A stretch of 64,000 nt of DNA from Trematomus loennbergii (lineage: Eukaryota; Chordata; Actinopteri; Perciformes; Nototheniidae). The translations under genes and the position numbers were made by a program. Positions within the stretch are counted from its first letter, which is position 1. Each line of letters begins with the position of its first letter. This document shows, in pieces, positions 52,794 to 64,000 of the stretch. The stretch covers positions 10,098,325 to 10,162,324 of the forward strand of contig JAAOOA010000033.1 of the NCBI GenBank assembly GCA_012861695.1, given 5' to 3'. The notes under the pieces were generated by a model. It was not told the origin of the DNA. It did not search any database and worked only from the letters and a program-made list of their open reading frames with translations.

Positions 52794-55700
52794 CATATGG
52801 GTCCATGTATGGTAAAATAAGAATGCGCAACATGACAGACATAGAACACAATCATATGAATCATACCCAGGTTTCATGTTTAGGAAGGACATCTGCAGGG
52901 TTTTTGAGACAGGCAAATCCCAATGTAATATGAAATTGTTGCCCAAAAATAACAGTTGTGCAATAGTTATTTATAAACAGAATTACATTTGTTCAATCTT
53001 TTCCTCTATTGCGCATGGTATCTTAAAGTTACACAATGCCCCACAGCACCATACTGTAAAAACAAATCCAGATGCTCTTTCGTAATCCTGGGGTCTTGGA
53101 CATTACTTTAACAGATCTGAATATTTTACATTATTACGTTTACACACTGACCAACCGATGTATGTATTGGTATGTATTTATGTACACATTTGCACACACA
53201 CATATAACGTATAATATAACTATTATGAAGTATGTTACAGGTTCAAAAGTCTCTAAAGAAATTGCAATATGAAATGTCATTTGACTAGTGTTTTTACACA
53301 GCTGAGTCCAGCATTAACAATTGTGGCTGGGAGAGTTAAGGAGCATTTAAAAAAGACAACAGATAAATACAAATAACAATGCATGGTCTTATACAGTACA
53401 ACAAATAAAAGGCAAAACTTCACCAACATTTGTATATACAACCAAAACAAAAACTCATGTCTTTCTTAGAAACCTAATAGAGTATATTGGCTTAGTTTAG
53501 ACTCTGACGTGCTAAAAGCCATTATGATTATTGAGTGAACGATAAAACATAAGGTCATCGGGTTGTTTTTCAATCAAATGCATTTAACCATGTCAGATTC
53601 ACCTTAAGTTGTTCAATATGTTCGTTTAAAACATGATGCGTGTAAGGAAAAAGCAAATAATAGTTGTAGTCAATTGAGTGTCGAGTCAGTTCTCAAGTCA
53701 TGAACTTTGAGGCTCTGATTACATTTTTCTGGGTAAATCTAAATTTGCAGGTTTTTTCATATTTTGCCATGTCATGCCCCTTTTAACAAGCTGCGTTTTT
53801 TTACTCGCACTTAACATCAGTTGACTTCCCTTTGTAACAACTGCTATTAGGCCTGTTAAGAAGCACTCTGAAAGAAAGCACCACAGGTTTTCATTTGCTT
53901 CTCGTCTGATCAGGATCCATTTGCCTTCCCGACCATTTGCATTTAACCTGCTAACTGTTGATTGATGCCTTAGCCTCCCATGCATCCCTAGGGAGGCGAT
54001 GTGAGAGATGTGTCGATTCAGTGTACAAAGTCTACCAAGGTTTGATTTATGGTTCAACTCACTGCAGTATGTGCTGTCTACCCTCACAGACCAGCAGATT
54101 GAGATCCAAACCCTACATCTAAAGATTAAGGCTTTGTGCAGGCCCATGTTGTTGAACTGAAATGGAAGTGAAGAAGCATTTCTTGGGTTGATTCCCCTCA
54201 CAATCCATTGCAGAAACATGATGTATCTTTACTTTACATTCAATCAGTATTTGAACCTGTGCTTCCTTGGTCACAAACCATGTTATCCTCTATGTTCTTT
54301 ATTGATTTATGCTGTTGACACTGGGAAACCACTGGCCCCCAGAGGAAATCATATTTTGTGCGTGTACAAGCCAATACATTTATTAAGGTTACAGTTGACA
54401 ATGTGTCAAACTTAAAGGTAGTCAGTTTAGCAGGGCAATCCCAAGTAGAAAACAGCACAACCCTCTTTCTGAGAGTCCATAGTAAAATTATCTGCAATAC
54501 AGAAATGTGCTAGGCAGTAAAAGAGAAGACTTGTGATTGATCTGATACAACTTCTACCCTTTGAAAGGCTACTCTCCAACCCATAATAGATGGGTTCGAA
54601 GGGGCATTTCATGGAAACAAGATATGATTGAATGCCAATGTCTGGCTGAGCAGAAGTCTTGCTATCTTCATAGCATGTTAAACTGCAGAGCTTGTTAGTG
54701 AGTGGTATGCGTTGCAACTATTGGTTTTGGAAGAACAATTCAGAGGAATCGGAACAGATGAAAAGAAAGGAAAAATAATAAAATATTCAATTATATTACA
54801 AGGACAGAATGAACACAGGTGATCCTCTGAATCCCTAAAGGGGGAACTGTGCTCATGTTGAACAGGGCATATGATTAAGACAAACCATAACCAGGTGATG
54901 CTTGCGCTGACCGTGGTAAATGTGGGTTTACACTTTGATTTATAGCAGTGAAAATGAGAGGAACACAGCTCTAGGTGGGACACACATTAACCTACGCACA
55001 ATCACACACACGTGTGTGTATGAAGAACATACCGTATAAGCACAGTACGTGCAGACACAGAACAACAAAACCAAATCACACTGGCCAAGTTGAAGCAATA
55101 CATTTATTGTTTGTCAGCTTAATACTTATACCTGTGGGCAAATGCGTTTGTGCCTGGGTCAATACTGAGCAGCGTACTGGAGCTTACATTATTACAAGAC
55201 AGCTGACAGCACACACATTCTGATAATACCCTGTAAAAAAAGTCATTTCAGAACAAATAGAAAGTTCCAAATAGCCTTGCATTGAATCATTCGAACACAT
55301 TGTCCGCGATGGATCTAAGACTATTTATGCTTTGACCTTCAATAATTAGGCAGTGTTTACTGACTGTGTAGCCAACTAGCTTACTGCAGCAAAAATTGAA
55401 GCCAGGGCCATTGTCTGGAATAAAATAATTCAAAACCGCAAGCGAGTCGAATTTGTTCCACATAAATCCAGTTGTATTACAACAAAGAGTGGATTCTATG
55501 CTGCAGATATGGTCACTGAATACACAAGCAGCACCTCACTGCTGCACAAAAAGAAAAGGTACGCCACAATTAGACTTTTATTATTATACCTCTATAATTC
55601 AAAATGTATTTATATTTACTGGTAGAGTTGATTTGGTGTTTCTTTAAGCATTCAGAAAACTAGTTAATTCTGCATTAAAGCCGTCACTTGCAATTTTATG

Positions 55701-57844
55701 GAACAGGGTGTGTTTGGTGATGTAAGCCAAATAAACCCCTCTGTTGTCTGGTATTAAATATAACTGCGGCTGCTTGGCATATGGAGAGAGCACACCAATG
55801 TAATCCAATGATGGTATAACAACAACTTTTAATTATGTTACATAACTTCCATTATATAAGACAACCTTACAGACAAAACACAATGTGTGTTCCAGACAAA
55901 GGAAAGCAGTTTTGTGTATGACAAAATGGCTTTTGTCTTATTCAAGTTCAGCAAACTTATTGGGAGTTGGTGTAGGAGGGTGCAGTTTGTGATTCGAAAG
56001 AAATAAGAGTGTGTCATTTAAACATCCCTACAAAATTGAAAATAGGAAGCTAAGAGAAAGCTGAGAAATGTTAACGAAGAAAGCTGACATTTGAGGGAAT
56101 TAAAGTAATCAGAAGGGCACATTCTGTTAGACACTACCACAGAATATTGTCAACCATAACAACACATTACAATCTATTTCATAATGCTCAGAGTGTTGTG
56201 CATTAATGTAAGGTACAGTGGTCTTATACTCAAAACTTTTCTCTTTTCTCAAACTCCTTTCTCAATACTGCCAATTTCCCTATATTCACAATCCCTATCT
56301 TCTTCTAATACCCTTTACTTTATTCTAATGTTCTCCTGTTTTCCCATTTGCCTTCCATTTTCTCATCCTTCTACTCCTTTATAAGTATCTAACTTCTTTC
56401 CTGGACTATTCCTGCTTCCTGGTCATCTCTCGTTCTTGTTGATCATCTCTCCTTTTTTGCTTGATCTATCATTTGACATGCCCTTGGTCACCCCCGTACC
56501 CCTCTTTATCCTGTTCCTTCCCTTCCAATTATCGCTGCTCACCTTAAGTTACCTGTGCTCTCTGTCTCACGTACCTTATTTCAGTCTTGGCTTAAGTGTA
56601 GTACTTGAACTGATGGGAAGGCTACATCAGAGATCAATGGTTCATTGTTCATGCTGACCCTGTATTTCAACTTGAAACATTGACAAATAAATGGGGGAAA
56701 TCCAAAAAACAAACAGAAATAGACAACTGTGGAGACAAGGTATACAGAAAGGAGAAGACAATAGAAAATGCGTACGCTCTAATGAGAGCTGCAGGAGGTC
56801 AGACAATGTGCTGATGATATCATGATTGCCTAGAGTGGATGTCCCATTTTCTTCCCTCTCCTCTCCCAGTCTTTCCTCTGGACTGACGAGTCTTGCCTTT
56901 GGCTGCTTCCACCATCATTAGCTGATGCCTAGTATTCTGCAGCCTTCAAACACGACTAAATGAAGAGCTCATTTAGATAGACCTGTCACTGTGGTGGCTC
57001 TGCAGATGTTGTGTTATATGACTAACATTATCCTTATTGAAAAAGAACAGCTTGTGGGCTAGTGTCTGGATCTTCTACAAGCTGGTCTGGCCAAGTTTAG
57101 CTATTGTCTGTGTTCACTGCAACATCACAGCTCCAAATGGTAACATCCTGAAAAAGGGACTCATGTTTTTAGTATTTGCATCAGCACATTTGTAGGTTGA
57201 TACTGTCGTTTTAAGGTGCTGCTTTGTTAATTTGTGTAAATCTCAGGCAGTGCGACAGAGCCCCTTAGGGAAACTGAGCTGTAGTCTTCTGAGGTTGAAA
57301 TACAAAAAAAACATTTCTAGACTTCAGTTTAAGGTTGAATGTCATGGACAGAAAACATGCATGAGATACGTTCATTGTGTCACATTTTAGAAGTGTTTGC
57401 GTTTCTTGGAAAAGTAGTGATTTTGTAGCTACACCAGTCAAAAGTGTTCCATCCCTGCAGAGTATGCCGACAGCAATGTGTTCTCACTGTAGCATATATG
57501 CATTTACATGGATACCGTATGTTTGGTGTGAAGGGAGTCCCTCACAAACCTGCAAATAATCGCCTTTCCACTCTTTACGGTTCTGGTTTGGACACATTTA
57601 TCAACTGAAACATTTAACAACTAGCTGGTAGCGAAGCATTTAGGAGCTAAAGAACAAGACATTTACATCAATAATTGGTGGAGACAAAACATAGCTAAAA
57701 GAAGAATATCTATAATTGATTTGGCTTTTGTTCATTAGGTGGACAGAAACATGGCTTCAATGAACGCTAATGTTTTTGCCCTGTGTTTGCTTGATGTGGT
57801 AACATGTTTGCCACAACAGCATGTTACAGTAATGTGACAATATG
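52794..57844. other. Intergenic, nothing recognised
   Basis: No transposon ends, exons or RNA genes seen. A 166-codon minus-strand frame at 54219-53719 has no recognisable domain. Confidence 0.6.
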
Positions 57845-58224
57845 TTAAAGGTGGGGTAGGTAAGTTTGAGAAACCGGCTCGAGATACACTTTTTGTTATA
57901 TTCCATGGAATGCTCTTAACATCCCGATAGCAATGAATATCTTAAGTGCTTTGACAAAAAATCCATAAAAAAATGTCATCTGTGGAAGCCGTAGTACTGT
58001 AAAAAGCACGACCAATCATTTTAGCCGGCCCGGCTAAAATAACTGGATGGCCTACCTGCCTGTCAGCCTTCCATCTGTGCACAAACTTATCTCGTGGTCA
58101 TGTGCGCGTTTGTGTGTGTTGGAGGAGGGGCTCTGTAAGGAAGTGGCAGATTTTCTCCGGTTGTGTATTTTCAAATTCTAGCGATCTCGAGCCGGTTTCT
58201 CAAACTTACCTACCCCACCTTTAA
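57845..58224 (-). mobile_element. TTAA-type MITE, 380 bp
   Basis: A near-intact copy of the family, with TTAA at each end, inverted repeats reading AGGTGGGGTAGGTAAGTTTG inward, and the AGCCGGCCCGGCT palindrome inside. It lies 121 bp from an inverted relative at 58346. Confidence 0.9.
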
Positions 58225-58345
58225 TATTGTTTGGAAGCCCCCAGAAAACCAACAAAGAAATTATGTATTGATGTTTTAGGCAACTATAGTAATTCAGTGT
58301 ATTCAAAATGGACTTCCTGTTAAAGTATAGAAGCATTGTTAGCAT

Positions 58346-58731
58346 AAAATGGGAGGGTATACGTTTGATAAACCGGCTCGAGATCGCTAGAATTTGAAAA
58401 TACTCAACCGGAGAAAATCTGCCACTTCCTTATAGAGCCCCTCCTCCAACACACACGAACGCGCACATGACCAATGAGGGCACGAGATAAGTTTGTGCAC
58501 AGATGGAAGGCTGACAGGCAGGTAGGCCATCCAGTTATTTTAGCCGGGCCGGCTAAAATGATTGGTTGTGCTTTTTACAGTATTACGGCTTCCACAGATG
58601 ACATTTTTTTATGGATTTTTTGTCAAAGCACTAAGATATTCATTGCTATCGGGATGTTAAGAGCATTCCATGGAATATAACAAAAAGTGTATCTCGAGCC
58701 GGTTTCTCAAACTTACCTACCCCACCTTTAA
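58346..58731 (+). mobile_element. TTAA-type MITE, 386 bp, left end decayed
   Basis: The right end is intact (TACCTACCCCACCTTTAA). The left end has drifted (ATAAAATGGGAGGGTATACG). Orientation is opposite to the neighbouring copy at 57845-58224. Confidence 0.88.
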
Positions 58732-61700
58732 GTGCCTCAAAATGATACCTACAGTACTTCAGAAACAGTACTTGAGATAATGACAGTAATATCTGTAAAG
58801 TTACAGCACATGGAGGCGTTTTGCTTTACCAACTCTATAACAAATCTCTTACTGCCACTGATCTGGTTATGGACTGGACGTTGAAATGTCACTCCTTCTA
58901 TTCAGGAAGACCTTTTGACAATGGATGGATTTTTGACGACAGCCTTGAACAGACTAATCCAATCATGACTTCCCAAGCCCTGTTGAGGAGAATACATGAC
59001 TGATTTAATTTTTTATAAAACCTCTACCCTGGGAAAAAACAAACAAAGCAGAAGCAGAACATAAAGTAATTATCGTTTCCCAAATTGCACTTTCCTTGCT
59101 GTTTATGTGTTGATTTATTCATTTCAATTGAAGGAGAAAGGAAACCCACAGATCCTGATACCTGGCTATGGAATCTGTGGAGTCTTCTAAAGGATAATCA
59201 GTGAAAGAGAGACAACGGGCCATGGAGGAGACAATGCAAAGAGACAGAAGCATGCAGGAAGAGAACTAAAATAAATCTCAGGAGATGTGAGTCCGTGTTG
59301 GGCCTATACTGTTTAAGAATTTAGAACCTGGATAATCGAATGTGGCAGAAGGTACTTGTGTGAAAAAGTAGTTGAGAAATAGAAAATAAATCTTACATAT
59401 ATAATCAAATACTCAGTACAGCACAGTAACAAGCTCTCTTAGTTAAACAAATGATGATAATGTAGTTGTTAGAGACCAGAGACCTTTCCTTTTGATACAA
59501 ACTACTCAATGTACTCATCCGTTTTATTCTGCTTTGACTCACCGCAGTCACAATAGATCCCAATATCCACTGAGTGCGCTTGAATTGGATTATGTTGTGT
59601 TAAAATGTTTGGACACTGGTATGCATTTTGCTGATTTGCCTATTTGTGTGGAAAATGTTGACAGCTGCAAGCTCCTGTGTACAATGAAGGGATTGGTTGA
59701 CGTGCCATTCAGTTTTTGCATGAACACGATTCATTGATTCTTTGACAGACTGTTCAATGCACATCTGAATGGCTTTCTAGTGGAACGAGGAGACAAGGAA
59801 AAGGACTACTTTTTTCAAAGGGAGAGAATGATATTTCTTATCAGTGACGATGGCATCCACATAGTGCTTTGGTTATGTTCAATATGCATCTAAAATCAAT
59901 CGATCAAGAGAAAAACACAGTACATGCTTCTGAGAAACAATTGGCATACAATGTCAGCCTGCGCCTATACTGAGAAGGACATCTCCCCATAGCCCCCCCC
60001 CCCTCAACTGAAAGCTGTGCCTTTGAGGGAAAAGTGACAGACATAGAGAGAGGGAGGAGGAGGAGAACCAGGCAGAGGGAAAGAGAAAAAGCCTCTGCTC
60101 TTCTGCCGGCAAGAAGGAGCTTTATTACATAACGGTCTCAGGGCTTGGCAGCTCACATGCGTTTAAGGAAGAAGCACACGTTCCCCTGCACCTGAAATCT
60201 CATGGCAGGGTGGGAGAAGATGAGGGGGAGGCTTGAGAGCAGAGGTGGAAGAACAAGAGTGGGGGGAAAAGCAACGAGGACCAAAATACAAATGTCGTCT
60301 TAGAGATGATTGGACTGCCATTTTTGGAAGCTTGAAGACAGGCATCATCCAATTCAAACTGCCTACTACCGCTAATATAATACTAATAATAATAAAATGA
60401 TTCATGCTAACATGCTGATGTTAAGCAAGTACAATGTTTATCATGTGTATTGAATCATGCAATTATTTGTTATAAACCAAAGTATGGAAGACATCAAAGA
60501 ATGATCTGATTTCATGGAAACAAGTAGACGCTAAAATGTTATATGTTATGTGAAATCTTGGACCTGTGGTGTTGCTACAGGAAAAGTCAGCAGATCAGCT
60601 GAGTCACAGGGATACAGTCTGGGAACCATAGGTGTTTGTACCGGATTGTGTGTCAATGTTTCTGGTAGGGTAAGATGTTTTTCAGGTGATTGGTGCTTGA
60701 GTTAAAGTCAAGGGACGACCAAAGTCAGAGGGACTAATCCTCGGGCTACCAAATGTCACAAAATGTAATGGCTATCCATTGTTGAGAAAATAGTAGATTG
60801 AATGACCGACTGACACTAGAGCCTTTTTATATGACTTAATCTAGCCATTTTCAGCAAAATAAACTGTGTCTAAAGCGATTCAGTCTGAAGTCTTTAGAAA
60901 CCTATGCCACATATTCTATTTTCATACATTGATGTTAACAGTGCAAGTACATTTGTATCAGTGTGTCAATCGTTGTGTGGTAATTCATAGCACAAGAACA
61001 GAGATATAGCCACAACTTTCATTTGTTTTCTTTTTATTTAAAGACTAATGCAGAGAATCAGATTCTACAGGGCCATATCATAACCAAAAGAAACAAAAGA
61101 AAACATTTACAGAAGGTTCACCGTTTCATCTACACCAATCAGAACCCTTTGTCAGTATCATTGGACTACCAACACATTCCTGTGTACTGCTCGTGGGTGT
61201 GTGTGTTTGTGTGCATTTTGAAAGCGTGTCTTTGTCGATGTCCATATGTATACAGTATCGATCTAATTTCTCTTACCCTAATCAACTTTTGTGCTTTAGA
61301 AAATTAGTTGGTTTTTTTACATTTCAGTGAAAATCAGAACATATTTTGCTTGATAAAAATACAAGGAAAAACTCCAGTAGGTATCTAGGAATAACCAAAG
61401 ACTGAATGTTTAAAAGCAAGTGCTGCTGAGAACTGCGATGGACCTTGCATCAAACATGATGAAACAAATGACTGATGTGCCTACAAATGTGATATTTACA
61501 TGTTTGCTCTGCATATGAGTGTGAAGGTAAACGTTGGAAGCTCATGATTGCACTGTGCCTCACATTTCACATTCTCTCTCTGGAGCATCAAATGTAGCAA
61601 AATCAGACCTGGCTCAAAAATATGTGTATATGGTCTATAACACTTGTTTGATCCTGCTTTGAGTACACGAAAAGGACTTGGCAAAGATATTCTGAACAGA

Positions 61701-64000
61701 AAAGTTAACAAAATGTACTTTGTCAAAGTCAACACTCTCTGGTGCTCCCTGTAATATCATTTAGCTTTGGAAAGCAAAAGATAAACATAACAATCCATTT
61801 AGCAAAGTCAAGTTTTCACCTGCTTCCATTTTTACAATGACAAACAAGCTCAAAAAATGAACATAAATGTTATCAACAAGGTGATCTTGTTACAGTTTTG
61901 CTCCTGGTTCTTCAGTTCAATCACTTTATTGTATGTCTCTAGAGAAAAAGTGCAATCAACAATGAAAGCCATTTTCCCTTCAACCACCGACAAATCCAAA
62001 GCGCAAACAAAAGAGATAATCCACTGCTTTCTTTGATGTCACCCTGTTTAGCCATGGTTGAAAGAAAAAAAAGCAAATGGGTGCACAGCTGATATAAAAG
62101 CTAAGCTTTTTCCATTTCTTTTTTTTTTTATAATAGCTTGTAAATCTGAAACACAATGGTAGGGAGAGAAGGTCAATGATGTGGTTCAAAGCTGTCCTTG
62201 CATAGCACAAAGCTGACTACATAAATGTAATGTTATTGTTCTTCTAAATGTGCAAAATGCATAACAATAAGTTGATAATACAAACAATATTCATCATCAT
62301 CTTAGCTAATATCTTCATTAATATAATCAAATACTGTATGCATTATGTATTTTACATATGTATATATTTTTTCTTCATGATAATAAACATACATACAATA
62401 GTTTAGAATTCAAATATCTTTATACAACTCTTCACCCTAGACTTTGCAGTTCCTCGACCCTCTGCTTGTAGGTTAAGTGGCTCTTAACAGTAGACCGCTT
62501 GCATATGGCTGCGAAGAAGTCTGCCATTAGGTGATAGGTTCAGCATTGGTCATAATGAAATAAAAACAAATAATAACAATAGCGACAACCAACTATATAT
62601 TTTTAGTTTTCCTCTGGCGATAGTGTGATATTTTCACCCCAGCGTACAAACACACAGATAATTCTGCGGGGTGCGTACATGCCCTCTAGCCTGTTCAGTG
62701 CCCTGTAAAACATGTTCTGAAAAGCACACCCAAAACCCATAATGCAATACAATGCACCCCCACTCCCTGAGAAGAAATGTGGAGATTTTGTGAACAAAGG
62801 TTAGAGTGTTAGCCAAAGGCTCCAGAACCGAAGATGAACACACAATTTGATTCCTGTTATCTTTTGCCAAATGTAAACATTTCCTAGATTTTCATGTATA
62901 TCGAAAAAGATAGGTGGTTAGGGGTCAATGTAAAGCTACAATAGATATTAGCCCCAGACTGAGTGTCAGGTTCAGGTCCTAAGAAAAGCCCTTGCTAATT
63001 AATATTGCTACATTAACATAATTTAAAATGGACTGTTCAGAAACCTTAACGTGCCACATCAGAGAAGAAGCATGTCCTTAAAATGTGTGTTTTTTATAAG
63101 CTAAAAGAAAAAAGAGCAAGCAATGTTCAAGACCAAAACAATAAGCATTCTTTTCACATTTGCGTTAGTTTCTGTTGGTTTTTTTCGGGAAGAGGGATTG
63201 ACATCATGCTACAAAAATATATTCATCTTCGTCACTATCGTGGAACTACTAGACAAGTCCTCTGTGCGAAACACAGCGCCGGCTAAAGCAAGATTACAGT
63301 GCCACTTCAACTCAATGTCTCCTTTCTCTCTTTGTCTCTCTCTGTCTCTGTCCCTGTCTCTCGCTGTTGCTCACCAACAAGCAGCAACAAATGAGTCCAA
63401 ACGGGCATGTGATACTGAAGGCAGTGTAGCTGGTACTTTCTGAGTGTTATGTCTCAATTCTCAACTGAAAGGAGAGGGGGACTATGGGAGTCAGGGTCAG
63501 GGGACACAGTGGGATGGAAAATGCAGACGTGCCATCCATCAACAAAGTAGTAGCCATCACAGCTTCAACTCTGAAAATAAAAAAGGCACTTCTCCTTCTC
63601 AATGTGCCCCGCCCACCTTTAAGCAATGCCAACTGTACTTTGTTAAAAATGGCGTTTTCCACCATAAATAAAACAAACAAAATAAGTACATAATTAATAT
63701 TTTAATTCTAAATGTCAAATGCACTCCAGGATTTGAGATGATGTTTACATTTTCATAACTAGCCAATCTCAGATTACACCATTAATGTTGTTGTTGCTGT
63801 TGTTGCCGTCAGTGTGTACACACACACACACAGTTTAATAGTATTTTACTTCAGTGTGAAAGCAGCTTGAATGGAACGCGAACTTGGCGAGAAACAGTCA
63901 CTTAAGCGTGAATTAGACAAGATTATACTCTTTTTGTATAAATTATAAACAGAAACAAAATTAAATAAAAAAATTACTTACTTAATCCATGTATTCAATA
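58732..64000. other. Intergenic, no established gene
   Basis: Contains the weak ORF at 62527-62432. A purine-rich patch lies at 60030-60095 and a C run at 59993-60003. No gabra1 exon was found, although gabra1 is the expected upstream neighbour in vertebrates. Confidence 0.55.
62432..62527 (-). other. Candidate short ORF or terminal exon, 31 aa, unknown
   Basis: The frame reads MADFFAAICKRSTVKSHLTY then KQRVEELQSLG and stop. About two thirds of its third codon positions are G or C, in strongly AT-rich surroundings. Two AG acceptors (TGGCAG and TTCGCAG) lie at or just after the ATG, so it could be the end of a last exon rather than a free microprotein. AT-rich, 3'UTR-like sequence follows. 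The ATG context is weak (C at -3). I do not recognise it; it could be chance. Confidence 0.2.

Noticed and set aside
53719..54219. 166-codon minus-strand ORF, the joint longest frame
   Set aside because: No recognised domain or family signature, composition like its surroundings and no convincing splice context; probably chance.
58474..58680. 68-codon ORF also present at 22971-22765
   Set aside because: The same frame recurs because both are copies of a non-coding MITE; it is broken in the copy at 3911.
60000..64000. Search for the 3' end of gabra1, the expected upstream neighbour
   Set aside because: No TM4-type coding sequence is present on the minus strand; gabra1 presumably lies farther right.

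Overview
The window is vertebrate, almost certainly teleost fish, nuclear DNA. It is AT-rich, has long introns with consensus GT-AG junctions, many nested DNA transposons with hAT-type 8-bp and TTAA target-site duplications, LINE tails of the fish type, and long microsatellites. There is no bacterial-style gene organisation, CRISPR array or operon.

The one gene I can establish is the 5' half of the GABA-A receptor gamma-2 subunit gene (gabrg2) on the minus strand. Six coding exons were read directly: 33752-33637 (signal peptide), 26209-26070, 17410-17343, 14503-14283, 12777-12695 and 11002-10865. Their phases join without a break and encode about 252 residues: signal peptide, most of the extracellular ligand-binding domain, the Cys-loop and the region just before TM1. 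Exons for the membrane domain (TM1-TM4) are not seen; they must lie beyond base 1, so intron 6 exceeds 10.8 kb. A CpG-rich segment with no TATA box covers exon 1 and about 0.3 kb upstream, and a perfect (GT)100 tract lies about 0.8 kb upstream of the start codon.

Introns carry many transposons. Intron 6 holds a 972-bp hAT element with a transposase remnant and a nested 126-bp TTAA element, a 382-bp TTAA-type MITE, a tRNA-derived SINE fragment, a LINE tail and a 424-bp hAT MITE. Intron 2 holds a nest of transposons at 20627-24313: an outer hAT element contains a second hAT (with a BED-finger coding remnant) and a third hAT, which itself contains a TTAA MITE. The target-site duplications around these insertions are perfect.

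From 34 to 64 kb (upstream of gabrg2) I find no convincing gene. This part holds long simple repeats ((GT)n, TC-rich, a 0.87-kb AC/ACTC array, a 0.35-kb GATA array), several MITEs including an inverted pair at 57.8-58.7 kb and a palindromic 0.67-kb element at 39.7-40.4 kb, and a LINE-like fragment. Two short minus-strand ORFs (62527-62432 and 46012-45692) are weak candidates for unknown exons. In other vertebrates gabra1 lies upstream of gabrg2, but no gabra1 exon is visible here.
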